The notes: generated by a model from the letters alone, not told the origin. 64,000 nt of DNA from Rathayibacter sp. VKM Ac-2879 (GCF_015351245.1 NZ_JADKSO010000001.1:682001-746000), one strand, 5' to 3'; counted from the first letter of the stretch, positions 42,165 to 51,862 are shown. Made by a program: numbers and translations.

Positions 42165-43727
42165 ATGACAACGACGTCACCGACGCAGACGCGCGGGGGA
42201 GCGCGCGTCCGCGTCCAGCGGTTCGGCACCTTCCTCTCGGGGATGGTCATGCCCAACATCGCGGCCTTCATCGCGTGGGGCTTCATCACCGCCCTCTTCA
42301 TCCCGACCGGCTGGCTTCCGCTTCTCGGCGTCAAGGACCTCTGGGTCCAGCAGCTCGGCGGGTGGAGCACCGACTCCGCGGTGACGAACACCGGCCTCGT
42401 CGCACCGATGATCACCTATCTGCTCCCGCTGCTCATCGCGAACACCGGTGGCCGGATGGTCTATGGCGCCCGCGGTGGTGTGGTCGGCACGATCGCCACG
42501 ATGGGCGTCATCGTCGGCGCAGGCATCCCGATGTTCATCGGCGCGATGATCATGGGCCCGCTCTCGGCCTGGCTCATGAAGAAGGTCGATTCGATCTGGG
42601 ACAGCAAGATCAAGCCGGGCTTCGAGATGCTCGTCAACAACTTCTCGGCGGGCATCCTCGGCCTGATCCTCGCTGTGCTGGCGTTTTTCGGAGTGGCCCC
42701 GGTCATCACAGGGTTCACCGCTGTGCTGGAAGCGGGCGTGAACTGGCTCGTCCAGGCAGGACTCCTCCCGCTGACGAGCATCTTCATCGAGCCCGCGAAG
42801 ATCCTGTTCCTCAATAACGCCGTCAACCACGGCATCCTGACGCCGCTCGGGCTGCAGCAGGCCGGTGCCACCGGCAAGTCGTTCCTGTTCCTCCTCGAGG
42901 CCAACCCCGGGCCGGGACTGGGCGTCCTCCTCGCCTTCTCGATCTTTGGAGTCGGCGCGGCCCGCGCGTCCGCCCCCAGCGCGGCGATCATCCACTTCAT
43001 CGGCGGGATCCACGAGATCTACTTCCCCTACGTGCTGATGAAGCCGGCTCTGCTTGCGGCCGTCATCCTCGGAGGCGCCACCGGCATCGCCACGAACGTC
43101 GCGTTCAACTCCGGCCTTCGCGGGCCCGCCTCGCCCGGCTCGATCATCTCGATCATCCTGCAGACCGCCAGCGACAGCTATGTCGGAGTCATCCTCTCCG
43201 TCGTCCTCGCGACGGCGGTGTCGTTCCTGGTCGCATCGGTCATCATCCGAGGCAGCCGCAAGCGCGACCTCGCGGCTGCGCAGGAGGGCGACGACAGGCT
43301 CGCCGCCGCCGTCGCCGCCAACGAGGCGAACAAGGGCAAGGAGAGCGCCGTCGGCTCGCTCATCAACGCGAGCGGCGCCAACGCCCCGCAGTCCTCGGCC
43401 GGCGCGTCGACCGCGGGCGCGACGGCCACCGCGACCCAGGTCCGCACGATCGTGTTCGCCTGTGACGCCGGGATGGGGTCGTCCGCGATGGGCGCCTCCG
43501 TGCTTCGCAACAAGATGAAGAAGGCGGGCTTCGACGACGTCACGGTGACGAACAAGGCGATCGCGGCCCTCGACGACGACGTCGACCTGGTCATCACTCA
43601 GGCGGAGCTGACCGAGCGCGCCCGTCAGCGCACGCCCGGCGCGATCCACGTCTCCGTCGACAACTTCATGAACAGCCCCAAGTACGACGAGGTCGTCTCG
43701 CTCGTCGCGGAGCAGCACGGCAAGTAG
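42165..43727 (+). CDS. mtlA: PTS mannitol-specific EIICB
   Basis: A 520-residue membrane permease. The EIIC part (residues 15-370) has the mannitol-family blocks GTFLSGMVMPNIAAFIAWG, NNFSAGILG, LNNAVNHGILTPLG and HFIGGIHEIYFPYVLMKP. An Ala/Ser/Thr-rich linker leads to the EIIB domain with phosphocysteine Cys 433 in FACDAGMGSSAMG. The EIIA domain is separate (mtlF), unlike E. coli MtlA. The protein imports mannitol as mannitol 1-phosphate. CGGAGAA precedes the ATG. Confidence 0.97.
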   Translation: MTTTSPTQTRGGARVRVQRFGTFLSGMVMPNIAAFIAWGFITALFIPTGWLPLLGVKDLWVQQLGGWSTDSAVTNTGLVAPMITYLLPLLIANTGGRMVYGARGGVVGTIATMGVIVGAGIPMFIGAMIMGPLSAWLMKKVDSIWDSKIKPGFEMLVNNFSAGILGLILAVLAFFGVAPVITGFTAVLEAGVNWLVQAGLLPLTSIFIEPAKILFLNNAVNHGILTPLGLQQAGATGKSFLFLLEANPGPGLGVLLAFSIFGVGAARASAPSAAIIHFIGGIHEIYFPYVLMKPALLAAVILGGATGIATNVAFNSGLRGPASPGSIISIILQTASDSYVGVILSVVLATAVSFLVASVIIRGSRKRDLAAAQEGDDRLAAAVAANEANKGKESAVGSLINASGANAPQSSAGASTAGATATATQVRTIVFACDAGMGSSAMGASVLRNKMKKAGFDDVTVTNKAIAALDDDVDLVITQAELTERARQRTPGAIHVSVDNFMNSPKYDEVVSLVAEQHGK

Positions 43728-43740
43728 TCGGCACCCCCAC

Positions 43741-43802
43741 CGAGGGAGCCCGTAGGGTGCGACGGGGCGGATCGCTCCGCACCGGCCCCGCGGGTTCCCT
43801 CG
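43741..43802 (+). other. Structured intergenic stem-loop between mtlA and mtlF
   Basis: The arms 43741-43752 and 43791-43802 (cgagggagcccg with cgggttccctcg, one G-U) enclose a nested cggggc/gccccg stem, 13 nt after the mtlA stop. It may block exonucleases or partially terminate, adjusting EIIA and dehydrogenase levels. Confidence 0.6.
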
Positions 43803-43830
43803 CTTCGACCACCTCGGAAGGACTGCAGCC

Positions 43831-44265
43831 ATGAGCGATGTGCTCACCATCGGACAGATCAACGCCTCCGGCACCGCCACGATCAAGGAGGCGGCCATCA
43901 AGGAGGCCGCCGACATGCTGGTCGGAGTCGGTGCGGTGACTCCCGCCTACTACCCGGCCATGCTCGCCCGTGAGGCGACCGTCTCGACCTACATGGGCAA
44001 CCTGCTCGCCATCCCGCACGGCACCAATGAGGCGCGGGACGAGATCCGCTCCTCCGCGCTCTCGTTCGTCCGCTATGCGCAGCCGATCGACTGGGACGGC
44101 AACGAGGTCCGCTTCGTCGTCGGCATCGCGGGCGTCGACAACGAGCACCTCGAGATCCTGTCGAAGATCGCGATCCTGTTCTCGGAGGAGGACGAGGTGC
44201 AGAAGCTCCTCGAGGCGCCGGACGCGCAGGCGCTCTATGCGCTGCTCGGCGAGGTCAACTCCTGA
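43831..44265 (+). CDS. mtlF: PTS mannitol-specific EIIA
   Basis: A 144-residue soluble protein that passes phosphate from HPr to MtlA; the acceptor is His 63 in [13 protein letters not shown]. It is of the mannitol/fructose EIIA family. Its stop overlaps the mtlD ATG by 1 nt (TGATG). The GGAAGGACTGC upstream provides the ribosome binding site. Confidence 0.97.
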   Translation: MSDVLTIGQINASGTATIKEAAIKEAADMLVGVGAVTPAYYPAMLAREATVSTYMGNLLAIPHGTNEARDEIRSSALSFVRYAQPIDWDGNEVRFVVGIAGVDNEHLEILSKIAILFSEEDEVQKLLEAPDAQALYALLGEVNS

Positions 44266-45467
44266 TGCCCACCGCCGTCCACTTCGGCGCTGGCAACATC
44301 GGGCGCGGATTCGTCGGCCTGATTCTGCACGGGGCCGGCTACGAGCTGGTCTTCGCGGACGTCAACGCCGCGCTGATCGATCAGCTGGCTGCCGCCGACA
44401 GCTACGAGGTGCACGCCGTGGGGGAGGAGCCGGCGACGCACGTCGTCGACCGCTTCCGTGCGGTGAACTCGGCGAGCGACGAGGAGGCGCTCGTCGCCGA
44501 GATCGCGGCCGCCGACCTCGTGACGACGGCGGTCGGGCCGAACGTGCTGCGCTTCGTGGCGCCGGCCATCGCCAGGGGTCTCGCGGCGCGAGCGGAGTCG
44601 GCTCCCCGCCTCGCCGTGATGGCGTGCGAGAACGCGATCGGCGCGACCCGCTTGCTGCAGACCGAGGTGGCCGCCAACCTCGGCCCCGACGAGTGGGAGC
44701 GGTTGCGGGCACGGGCAGTATTCGCCGACACGGCAGTCGATCGCATCGTGCCGAACCAGGAGGCGAGCCAGGGCCTCGACGTCACGGTCGAGACCTTCTT
44801 CGAGTGGGTCATCGATCGCACGCCTTTCGGGGGCGACGAGCCTGCGCTCCCGGGAGCGAGTTACGTCGATGATCTCGAGCCCTTCATCGAGCGGAAGCTC
44901 TTCACGGTCAACACCGGTCACGCGACGGCCGCCTACCTCGGCTTCGCGGCGGGCGCTCACAGGCTCTCCGACGCCTTGGCCGTCCCGGCCGTGCGCGACG
45001 CCGTGAGGGCGGCGCTCGAGGACACAAAGGCGCTCCTCGTCGCCAAGCACGGCTTCAGCGAGGCCGAGCAGGAGGCGTACCTCCAGAAGACGCTCACGCG
45101 CTTCGCCAACCCGTACCTCACCGACACGGTCGATCGGGTCGGTCGGCAGCCCCTGCGCAAGCTCTCGCGGCACGAGCGTTTCATCGGGCCGGCCGCCGAG
45201 CTCGCCGAGCGCGGCCACGATCCGAGCGGGCTGCTCGCGGCCATCGGTGCGGCGCTGCGCTTCGACGTGCCGGAGGACCCTCAGAGCGTGCAGCTGCAGG
45301 AGAAGCTCTCCTCGCTTCCGCCGGAGCAGTTCGTGTCCGAGGTCATGGGCCTCGGCACGGAGCATCCGTTGTTCCCGCAGCTCGTCGCGGTCGTCCGCGG
45401 TTCACGTCAGTCCGCCTCTCGTGACAGCTCGCGAGAGGCGGACGTCAGAAGAGGTGCCAGCGGGTGA
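44265..45467 (+). CDS. mtlD: Mannitol-1-phosphate 5-dehydrogenase
   Basis: A 400-residue NAD-dependent enzyme that oxidises mannitol 1-phosphate to fructose 6-phosphate. The nucleotide-binding loop is [37 protein letters not shown] and [16 protein letters not shown] are typical of long-chain polyol dehydrogenases, with the catalytic Lys in ERKLF. It is the last gene of the mannitol operon. Its end overlaps the convergent lepB by 23 nt. Confidence 0.97.
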   Translation: MPTAVHFGAGNIGRGFVGLILHGAGYELVFADVNAALIDQLAAADSYEVHAVGEEPATHVVDRFRAVNSASDEEALVAEIAAADLVTTAVGPNVLRFVAPAIARGLAARAESAPRLAVMACENAIGATRLLQTEVAANLGPDEWERLRARAVFADTAVDRIVPNQEASQGLDVTVETFFEWVIDRTPFGGDEPALPGASYVDDLEPFIERKLFTVNTGHATAAYLGFAAGAHRLSDALAVPAVRDAVRAALEDTKALLVAKHGFSEAEQEAYLQKTLTRFANPYLTDTVDRVGRQPLRKLSRHERFIGPAAELAERGHDPSGLLAAIGAALRFDVPEDPQSVQLQEKLSSLPPEQFVSEVMGLGTEHPLFPQLVAVVRGSRQSASRDSSREADVRRGASG

Positions 45468-46158
45468 GGGGCCACGCGACGGCGAAGACGCGGCCGGTCA
45501 CGCGATCGAGGGGGACCGTCTTGACGCACGCATCGACGGGGCCGGGAGTGCCGCGGCAGGCGCCGAGGGAGTCGTTGGAGTTGGAGCGGTGGTCGCCGAG
45601 GACGAAGAGCGCGTCCTCGGGCACCGTGTACTCCTGGAAGCAGCGCATCGAGGCGGGGCTGGTCGAGCAGTCGAGCGAGCCGGGGGTGAAGGGAAAGTCC
45701 TCGAAGACGTACGACTCGTCGAGCGGTTCGCCGTCGACCAGCACATGACCCTCGGCGTCGCAGCACGAGACGGTATGGCCGCCCGTGGCGATGACGCGCT
45801 TGACGAGGAACTCCTCATGCGAGGGTCCGATGCTCGTGAGGTCGCCGAACGTCTTGACCACTTCCGAGAGCGGGCTGCCGACCGCGGCGCTCGCCCCCCA
45901 CTGGGCGTCGCGCGAGAAGACGACGATCTGCCCCGACTCGGGCTCGCCGTGGAGCGCTTGAGTGCGATCGACCAGGATGCGGTCGCCGAAGAAGCCGCCT
46001 CCCTGGAGGGTGTTCTCCATCGATCCCGTCGGCACCGTGTACACCTTCACGAAGAAGGTCTGCACGAGGGCGATGACGACGATCGCGACGACGACGGTGA
46101 CGAGCGGATGCGAGTACCAGCGTCTCCGGCTCGGCTCAGACCTCTGCGTGCGCGCCAT
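45445..46158 (-). CDS. lepB: Signal peptidase I
   Basis: A 237-residue membrane protease that cleaves secretory signal peptides outside the membrane. One N-terminal helix (residues 19-37) is followed by [10 protein letters not shown] with the nucleophile Ser 46, and [11 protein letters not shown] carries the general base Lys 120. [11 protein letters not shown] is the third conserved box. The ATG at 46158 is preferred to the GTG at 46164, because GGAGGGA lies 9 nt before it; a -10 box TAGGCT is at 46186-46191. The 3-prime end overlaps mtlD by 23 nt on the opposite strand. Confidence 0.95.
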   Translation of the reverse strand: MARTQRSEPSRRRWYSHPLVTVVVAIVVIALVQTFFVKVYTVPTGSMENTLQGGGFFGDRILVDRTQALHGEPESGQIVVFSRDAQWGASAAVGSPLSEVVKTFGDLTSIGPSHEEFLVKRVIATGGHTVSCCDAEGHVLVDGEPLDESYVFEDFPFTPGSLDCSTSPASMRCFQEYTVPEDALFVLGDHRSNSNDSLGACRGTPGPVDACVKTVPLDRVTGRVFAVAWPLTRWHLF

Positions 46159-46185
46159 CCGCACTCCCTCCGCTCGACGAGGGCA

Positions 46186-46191
46186 AGCCTA
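46186..46191 (-). promoter_or_regulatory. -10 box of lepB
   Basis: TAGGCT on the minus strand, giving a leader of about 20 nt with the GGAGGGA ribosome binding site. Confidence 0.4.
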
Positions 46192-46269
46192 GAGGTCGCG
46201 GGGCCTTCCTCCGCTCGCGGGCGCCTGCATCGCGACACGCCCGAGGTGGCGGAGGAGGTTCGATTCGCG

Positions 46270-46405
46270 TAGTATCGACCCTTGGTGTTTTGCGCGTGCT
46301 CCGGCACGCCCGCACACCGCGATCCGGGCTCTCGCCCGGAGGTGGATCGTCGCGGAAACATTCGCACGACCAGTACACACACTACTTCCGAACGACAGTG
46401 AGGCT
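46270..46405 (+). promoter_or_regulatory. infA promoter and structured leader with shared 17-mer
   Basis: The -10 box TAGTAT (46270-46275) is followed by the 17-mer tcgacccttggtgtttt (46275-46291), which recurs upstream of rplM. Next come the hairpin gcgtgc-tccg-gcacgc (46294-46309) and a second, ccgggc-tctc-gcccgg (46324-46339). The infA ATG is at 46406. No good -35 box is seen. Confidence 0.65.
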
Positions 46406-46627
46406 ATGGCCAAAAAAGACGGTGTCATCGAAATCGAAGGTGCGGTTGTCGAGGCGCTCCCCAACGCGATGTTCCGCGTGGAGCTGACCAACGGACACAA
46501 AGTTCTCGCCCACATCTCGGGCAAGATGCGTCAGCACTACATCCGGATCCTCCCCGAGGACCGCGTGATCGTCGAGCTGAGCCCCTACGACCTGACCCGC
46601 GGCCGGATCGTCTACCGCTACAAGTAG
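46406..46627 (+). CDS. infA: Translation initiation factor IF-1
   Basis: A 73-residue OB-fold protein that occupies the 30S A site during initiation. [20 protein letters not shown] and [20 protein letters not shown] are diagnostic. It heads the alpha operon in the order infA-rpmJ-rpsM-rpsK-rpoA-rplQ. Confidence 0.99.
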   Translation: MAKKDGVIEIEGAVVEALPNAMFRVELTNGHKVLAHISGKMRQHYIRILPEDRVIVELSPYDLTRGRIVYRYK

Positions 46628-46723
46628 GCGTTCGCTCGCTCCGTTCGCGACGTGTGTGTCCTGTAAGGAACGGCCTCGGCATCCGCCGGGAGCACGACGC
46701 CAGCGATATCAAGGAAAAGAACC

Positions 46724-46840
46724 ATGAAGGTCAACCCCAGCGTCAAGCGCATCTGCGACCACTGCAAGATCATCCGCCGCCACGGCAACGTGATGGTCAT
46801 CTGCAGCAGCAACCCCCGCCACAAGCAGCGCCAGGGCTAG
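46724..46840 (+). CDS. rpmJ: 50S ribosomal protein L36, zinc-binding type
   Basis: A 38-residue protein, [14 protein letters not shown] and then [24 protein letters not shown]. The zinc ligands Cys 11, Cys 14, Cys 27 and His 33 are all present, so this is the zinc-containing form. AAGGAAAAG lies before the ATG. Normal position after infA. Confidence 0.97.
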   Translation: MKVNPSVKRICDHCKIIRRHGNVMVICSSNPRHKQRQG

Positions 46841-46866
46841 TCCCGCCGCTCCGGCGGACGAGCGCA

Positions 46867-46884
46867 GGGACGGCTCGCCGTCCC
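46867..46884 (+). terminator. Hairpin in the rpmJ-rpsM gap
   Basis: GGGACGG-ctcg-CCGTCCC is a 7-bp perfect stem 26 nt after rpmJ, preceded by a smaller ccgcc/ggcgg stem. The 185-nt gap to rpsM holds no gene. It may be an attenuator within the alpha operon. Confidence 0.45.
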
Positions 46885-47025
46885 GACGAACACAACTGAA
46901 CACATCGCAGCATCAGAAATCGCGCAGCGTCCCGGCCCGCCGGGGCGGATCGCGAGGACACCTTCGGTGGAGGCCGAGGCACCGGTGCTGCATCACACCT
47001 CCACTCACTCACAGGAGAAGCCACC

Positions 47026-47406
47026 ATGGCACGTCTGGCAGGAGTAGACATCCCGCGCGAGAAGCGCGTGGAGGTCGCACTGACCTACATCTACGGAGTC
47101 GGCCGCACCCGCGCGCTCAAGACCCTGAGCGACACCGGGATCAGCGGTGACATCCGCGTCAAGGACCTCAGCGACGAGCAGCTCGTCGCCCTCCGCGACT
47201 ACATCGAGGGCAACTACAAGGTGGAGGGTGACCTCCGTCGCGAGGTCGCCGCCGACATCCGCCGCAAGGTCGAGATCGGCTCGTACGAGGGCCTCCGCCA
47301 CCGTCGCGGCCTCCCGGTCCGTGGACAGCGCACCAAGACGAACGCTCGCACCCGCAAGGGCCCGAAGCGCACCGTCGCCGGCAAGAAGAAGGCCGGCCGC
47401 AAGTAA
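47026..47406 (+). CDS. rpsM: 30S ribosomal protein S13
   Basis: A 126-residue protein of the 30S head that contacts P-site tRNA with its basic tail. [20 protein letters not shown] and [20 protein letters not shown] are the conserved blocks. rpsK follows after 33 nt. Confidence 0.99.
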   Translation: MARLAGVDIPREKRVEVALTYIYGVGRTRALKTLSDTGISGDIRVKDLSDEQLVALRDYIEGNYKVEGDLRREVAADIRRKVEIGSYEGLRHRRGLPVRGQRTKTNARTRKGPKRTVAGKKKAGRK

Positions 47407-47439
47407 CGCGGGCGACACGGACCAAGAGGAGAAACAGAA

Positions 47440-47838
47440 TTGGCTACCCCCAAGTCGGCCGCTCGTAAGCCGCGCCGCAAGGAGAAGAAGAACATCGCTG
47501 TGGGCCAGGCCCACATCAAGTCGACGTTCAACAACACGATCGTCTCGATCACCGACCCCTCCGGGGCCGTCATCAGCTGGGCATCGTCCGGTGGAGTCGG
47601 CTTCAAGGGCTCGCGCAAGTCGACGCCGTTCGCCGCCCAGCTCGCCGCCGAGTCGGCTGCGCGCCAGGCCCAGGAGCACGGCATGAAGAAGGTGGACGTC
47701 TTCGTGAAGGGCCCGGGCTCGGGTCGCGAGACCGCGATCCGCTCGCTCCAGGCCGCAGGCCTCGAGGTCGGATCGATCAACGACGTCACCCCCCAGGCGC
47801 ACAACGGCTGCCGCCCTCCGAAGCGTCGTCGCGTCTAG
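47440..47838 (+). CDS. rpsK: 30S ribosomal protein S11
   Basis: A 132-residue platform protein. [18 protein letters not shown] and [20 protein letters not shown] are typical. The start codon is TTG at 47440 with GAGGAG upstream. A 148-nt gap with partial hairpins (gcctc-cgggc-gaggc near 47880) precedes rpoA. Confidence 0.98.
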   Translation: MATPKSAARKPRRKEKKNIAVGQAHIKSTFNNTIVSITDPSGAVISWASSGGVGFKGSRKSTPFAAQLAAESAARQAQEHGMKKVDVFVKGPGSGRETAIRSLQAAGLEVGSINDVTPQAHNGCRPPKRRRV

Positions 47839-47986
47839 TTCCAGCACTCGCAGCCGTCGGTCGGCCGCACGAACCGCCTCCGGGCGAGGCGTGGGGCCGA
47901 CCGGCGGATCGCGCATTTCTTTCACAACTCCACACCTCGCAAACGCACGTGTCATATAGCGGACACGTGATCGAAAGGAATCATCA

Positions 47987-48973
47987 GTGCTTATCGCACA
48001 GCGCCCGACGCTCACCGAGGAGAACATCTCGGAGTTCCGTTCCCGCTTCGTCATCGAGCCCCTCGAGCCCGGCTTCGGCTACACGCTCGGCAACTCGCTG
48101 CGTCGCACCCTGCTGTCCTCCATCCCCGGCGCGGCTGTCACCAGCATCCGCATCGACGGAGTCCTGCATGAGTTCACGACGGTCCCCGGCGTCCGCGAGG
48201 ACGTCACCGAGATCATCCTGAACATCAAGGGTCTCGTCGTCTCCTCCGAGCACGACGAGCCGATCACCGCCTACCTGCGCAAGCAGGGTGCCGGACAGGT
48301 CACCGCTGCCGACATCTCGGCTCCGGCCGGTGTCGAGATCCACAACCCGGAGCTCGTCATCGCCACCCTGAACGACAAGGCGAAGTTCGAGCTCGAGCTC
48401 ACGATCGAGCGTGGCCGCGGCTACGTCTCGGCGACGCAGAACCGCAGCGAGTTCTCCGAGGCGGGCCAGATCCCGGTCGACTCGATCTACTCGCCCGTGC
48501 TGAAGGTCACCTACCGCGTCGAGGCCACCCGTGCCGGCGAGCGCACCGACTTCGACCGTCTGGTCGTCGACGTGGAGACCAAGGCGGCGATCTCGCCTCG
48601 CGATGCCATCGCCTCCGCCGGTCGCACCCTGACCGAGCTCTTCGGCCTCGCCCGCGAGCTCAACAACGCGGCCGAGGGCATCGAGATCGGCCCCGCGCCG
48701 GTCGACGCCGTGCTCTCGACCGAGCTGTCGATGCCCATCGAGGACCTCGACCTCTCGGTGCGCAGCTACAACTGCCTCAAGCGCGAGGGCATCAACAATG
48801 TCAACGAGCTCGTCGCCCTCTCGGAGACGCAGCTCATGAACATCCGCAACTTCGGTCAGAAGTCGGTGGATGAGGTCAAGGAGAAGCTGACGGAGCTGGG
48901 CCTGTCGCTCAAGGACTCGGTTCCCGGGTTCGACGGCGCCCACTTCTACAGCTACGACGACGAGAGCATCTAG
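47987..48973 (+). CDS. rpoA: DNA-directed RNA polymerase subunit alpha
   Basis: A 328-residue subunit. The N-terminal domain that dimerises and nucleates assembly includes [17 protein letters not shown]; the C-terminal domain that binds UP elements and activators has [19 protein letters not shown] and [15 protein letters not shown]. The start is GTG with GAAAGGAA upstream. Typical alpha operon position between rpsK and rplQ. Confidence 0.99.
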   Translation: MLIAQRPTLTEENISEFRSRFVIEPLEPGFGYTLGNSLRRTLLSSIPGAAVTSIRIDGVLHEFTTVPGVREDVTEIILNIKGLVVSSEHDEPITAYLRKQGAGQVTAADISAPAGVEIHNPELVIATLNDKAKFELELTIERGRGYVSATQNRSEFSEAGQIPVDSIYSPVLKVTYRVEATRAGERTDFDRLVVDVETKAAISPRDAIASAGRTLTELFGLARELNNAAEGIEIGPAPVDAVLSTELSMPIEDLDLSVRSYNCLKREGINNVNELVALSETQLMNIRNFGQKSVDEVKEKLTELGLSLKDSVPGFDGAHFYSYDDESI

Positions 48974-49042
48974 GTCTCCGCTCCGGAGCCCCGGCTCTTC
49001 GCGTCCGACCTGCTGACACCCCTTTAGTACTGGAGTAAACCC

Positions 49043-49561
49043 ATGCCCAAGCCCACCAAGGGCCCCCGCCTCGGAGGCGGTCCCGCACACGAGCGTCTGC
49101 TGCTCGCGAACCTGGCCGCGGCCCTGTTCACGCACAAGAGCATCAAGACCACCGAGACCAAGGCCAAGCGCCTTCGTCCGCTCGCCGAGCGTCTGGTGAC
49201 GTTCGCCAAGCGCGGCGACCTGCACGCGCGCCGCCGCGTGCTGGCAACCATCGGCGACAAGTCGGTCGTGCACGAGCTCTTCACCGAGATCGCGCCGCTG
49301 GTCGCCGAGCGTGAGGGCGGCTACACCCGCATCACCAAGATTGGTCCCCGTAAGGGAGACAACGCGCCGATGGCGGTCATCGAGCTCGTCCTCGAGCCCG
49401 TGACCCCGAAGGTGAAGAAGTCGCGTACCGCGGCGGCTCCGGTCGCCGAGACCGCTGCTGTCGAGGAGTCTGCCGTCGAGGACGCGCCCGTGGAGGACGC
49501 ACCCGTCGAGGACGCCGCCGCGCAGGGTGTCCCGGTCGAGGAGGCCGGCGAGACCAAGTAG
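49043..49561 (+). CDS. rplQ: 50S ribosomal protein L17 with acidic C-terminal repeats
   Basis: A 172-residue protein. The first 120 residues are a standard L17 ([20 protein letters not shown] and [20 protein letters not shown]). The last 45 are acidic and repetitive ([15 protein letters not shown]), encoded by a 15-nt tandem repeat at 49478-49522. Last gene of the alpha operon, followed by a terminator. Confidence 0.97.
   Translation: MPKPTKGPRLGGGPAHERLLLANLAAALFTHKSIKTTETKAKRLRPLAERLVTFAKRGDLHARRRVLATIGDKSVVHELFTEIAPLVAEREGGYTRITKIGPRKGDNAPMAVIELVLEPVTPKVKKSRTAAAPVAETAAVEESAVEDAPVEDAPVEDAAAQGVPVEEAGETK
49478..49522 (+). repeat. 15-nt tandem repeat in the rplQ tail
   Basis: Three copies: gaggacgcgcccgtg (49478-49492), gaggacgcacccgtc (49493-49507) and gaggacgccgccgcg (49508-49522), the last diverged. 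Confidence 0.85.
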
Positions 49562-49579
49562 TCCCGCCGCATCCTCGAG

Positions 49580-49608
49580 AACCCTCCGTCCCCTAGGGAC
49601 GGGGGGTT
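49580..49608 (+). terminator. Terminator after rplQ
   Basis: A 13-bp stem (49580-49592 with 49596-49608, one mismatch or G-U) around cta, 18 nt after the rplQ stop. It closes the alpha operon. Confidence 0.8.
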
Positions 49609-49746
49609 CTCTGCGTCCCTCGCGAAGCACGATCCCCTCGCGCGTGGCGCAAATCGTCGAATAACATGGCGTGAAAGCTCTCGCGGAGGGCTCGCGTCAC
49701 GGCCGGCGCTCTCGGGGCGCACCCCGACGAACCTCGGAGGGGGACA

Positions 49747-50298
49747 GTGAGACCACGATCAGCCTCCGTCGCCGTCGCCGCGGTCGCCCTGTCCACCCTT
49801 CTGGCAGGTTGCTCGGGCGGTGCCCTGATCGAGGTGCCGGAGTCGGCATCGCCGACGATCGCCTCCGCCGCACGCAGCGCGGGCGAGGGCACAGCGCGCT
49901 CGGCGACCGACACGCTCGACTGTGCCGCGGCCCTCCCCGCCTCCCGGATCGAGAAAGACCTGGCACTCCCCGAGGGCGCCGTCGGCCAACCGGAGCCGTC
50001 GACCGACGGGTGTGCGTATGCGATCGCCGGCAACCCCTCGGCGATCGTTCTGACGATGGAGCCGGGCCGGCTCGCCGACACCTTCAAGCGCGCGGGACGC
50101 GCCCAAGGTGCGACTCCGGCGCCCTTGGGAACCGCGGCCTACTGGCGGCGGGGCGACGCCAGGGAGCCGTCGGAGCTCGCAGTGCTCGCGGGCGGTATCG
50201 AGGTGCACCTCGTCTCTTCGGTGGGGGAGCAGACCACGCTGGTCTCGTGGGCCGTGGCGATGCTCGCCTCCCAGGGCGTCACCCTCGTCGTCGCCTGA
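49747..50298 (+). CDS. Hypothetical lipoprotein upstream of truA
   Basis: A 183-residue exported protein. The lipobox LLAGC puts the lipid Cys at residue 22. The mature part has TLDCAAALPASRIEKDL and a conserved DGCAYAIAGNPSAI segment with two Cys likely paired in a disulfide. The same pattern (LDCATLL, DGCAWSMAGNPAAV) is found in the lipoprotein downstream of truA, so the two are paralogues. GAGGGGGAC precedes the GTG start. Function unknown. Confidence 0.75.
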   Translation: MRPRSASVAVAAVALSTLLAGCSGGALIEVPESASPTIASAARSAGEGTARSATDTLDCAAALPASRIEKDLALPEGAVGQPEPSTDGCAYAIAGNPSAIVLTMEPGRLADTFKRAGRAQGATPAPLGTAAYWRRGDAREPSELAVLAGGIEVHLVSSVGEQTTLVSWAVAMLASQGVTLVVA

Positions 50299-50330
50299 TC
50301 CGGGCGAGCGCGCTCGGGGCGACGTCGACC

Positions 50331-50336
50331 TACAAT
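50331..50336 (+). promoter_or_regulatory. -10 box of a leaderless promoter for truA
   Basis: TACAAT, 6 nt before the GTG at 50343; no Shine-Dalgarno sequence is present. Confidence 0.55.
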
Positions 50337-50342
50337 CGTCGG

Positions 50343-51236
50343 GTGCTCCACCGCGTCCGCCTCGACCTGGCCTACGACGGCTCCGACTTCTCCGGCTGGG
50401 CGAAGCAGCCGGGCCTGCGCACCGTCCAGGGGGTGCTCGAGGAGTCGCTCGCCCTCGTGCTGGGCGCCGAGCAGACCCCCGTGCTCACTGTCGCCGGTCG
50501 AACCGACGTCGGCGTCCACGCGAGCGCCCAGGTCGCGCATGTCGACCTCACTCCCGAGCAGTGGGCGCGCCTGCGCGGCGGTCGACGGCGCGCGGGAGAG
50601 GAGCCCCTGCCTCCGGAGCAGATCCTGCAACGGAGACTGCGCGGCATCCTCGGGCAGTACTCCGATCTCTCGGTGCATCGCGTCTCGCAGGCGCCCGAGG
50701 GTTTCGACGCGCGCTTCTCGGCGCGTTGGCGGCGATACGAGTACCGACTGGCCGACGCCTCCTCGACGCGTCACCCGCTCGAGCGGGGTCACACGACATG
50801 GATCAACGAGTCCCTCGACGAGGAGTCGATGCACCGGGCGGCGCAGGCTCTGCTCGGCCTGCACGACTTCGCCTCGTTCTGTCGAGCGCGCGACGGCGCG
50901 ACGACGATCCGGAGCCTCCTCGACTTCGGGTGGGAGCGCGACGCCGACGGCGTGCTGCACGCCCACGTCAAGGCAGACGCCTTCTGCCACAGCATGGTGC
51001 GCGCGCTGGTCGGCGCCTGTGTCGCGGTCGGCGCGGGCAAACTCGGTGCCGACGATGTGGCCCTGCTGCGCGACGCCGCCCGCCGCTCCAACGCCTTCGC
51101 GGTGATGCCCGCACGCGGGCTGATCCTCCGCGAAGTGGACTACCCTGCGGATGCCTCGCTTGCCCCGCGCGCGGTGCTCACCCGAGCCAGGCGGACCGCG
51201 CCCGAGGGGGCGCCAGGCGGGAAGGACGACGCATGA
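50343..51236 (+). CDS. truA: tRNA pseudouridine(38-40) synthase TruA
   Basis: A 297-residue enzyme that converts uridines 38-40 of the anticodon arm to pseudouridine. The catalytic Asp 55 lies in AGRTDVGVHA, and the C-terminal FCHSMVRALVGACVAVGAGK block is conserved. A 10-residue insertion near residue 80 (RRRAGEEPLP) is longer than in E. coli. The GTG at 50343 follows TACAAT by 6 nt, which fits a leaderless mRNA. It overlaps the next lipoprotein gene by 4 nt. Confidence 0.95.
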   Translation: MLHRVRLDLAYDGSDFSGWAKQPGLRTVQGVLEESLALVLGAEQTPVLTVAGRTDVGVHASAQVAHVDLTPEQWARLRGGRRRAGEEPLPPEQILQRRLRGILGQYSDLSVHRVSQAPEGFDARFSARWRRYEYRLADASSTRHPLERGHTTWINESLDEESMHRAAQALLGLHDFASFCRARDGATTIRSLLDFGWERDADGVLHAHVKADAFCHSMVRALVGACVAVGAGKLGADDVALLRDAARRSNAFAVMPARGLILREVDYPADASLAPRAVLTRARRTAPEGAPGGKDDA

Positions 51237-51829
51237 TTCGGACACGAGCAGGGGGCACGCTCGCGATCCTCACGATCGCCCTCGCTCTGGCGGGATGCTC
51301 CTCCTCGACGATCGACATCCCGGCGGGTGCCGAGCCGACGATGCCGGCCTTCGACACTCCGACGGGGAGTGCCTCGCCGTCGCCGACCGCCGCCCCCGGC
51401 ACGACCGCGACCGTCGCTCCCGGAGCGGAGGCGACCGCGGGCGCTCCGGCCAAGGAGCAGCTGGACTGCGCGACGCTTCTGTCCCTCCCGACCCTCTCGA
51501 GCGCTCTGGACGTGCCGGGCGACTTCATCTCCGCCTCCGAGCCGGGAGACGGCTGCGCGTGGTCGATGGCGGGAAATCCCGCGGCCGTGACCGTGCAGTC
51601 GACCACGGGCGCGAGCGCTCAGAGCCTGGACGCTCTGAAGGCCTCGGGCAGCGTGACCGTGACGGGTCTGGGCGAGCAGGCGTTCTACACGGCGCCCGAC
51701 CCCACGATCGATCCGGCGGCCACTCTCGCGATCCTCGACGGCGATCGCCTGGTGGTGCTGCGCTCGTTCGTCGGCGGACAGGCGGCCCTCGAGACCCTCG
51801 CGACCGACGTGCTCCGGGGACTCGGCTGA
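51233..51829 (+). CDS. Hypothetical lipoprotein downstream of truA
   Basis: A 198-residue exported protein, translationally coupled to truA (ATGA overlap). The lipobox LALAGC gives a lipid Cys at residue 22, followed by a 45-residue Pro/Thr/Ala linker. LDCATLLSLPTLSSAL and GDGCAWSMAGNPAAVTV match the lipoprotein at 49747. The family is unknown to me; sensor or envelope roles are guesses only. Confidence 0.75.
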   Translation: MIRTRAGGTLAILTIALALAGCSSSTIDIPAGAEPTMPAFDTPTGSASPSPTAAPGTTATVAPGAEATAGAPAKEQLDCATLLSLPTLSSALDVPGDFISASEPGDGCAWSMAGNPAAVTVQSTTGASAQSLDALKASGSVTVTGLGEQAFYTAPDPTIDPAATLAILDGDRLVVLRSFVGGQAALETLATDVLRGLG

Positions 51830-51862
51830 ACGCTCGCGCTTCCGCTGTCGTGCTCTGTGCTG

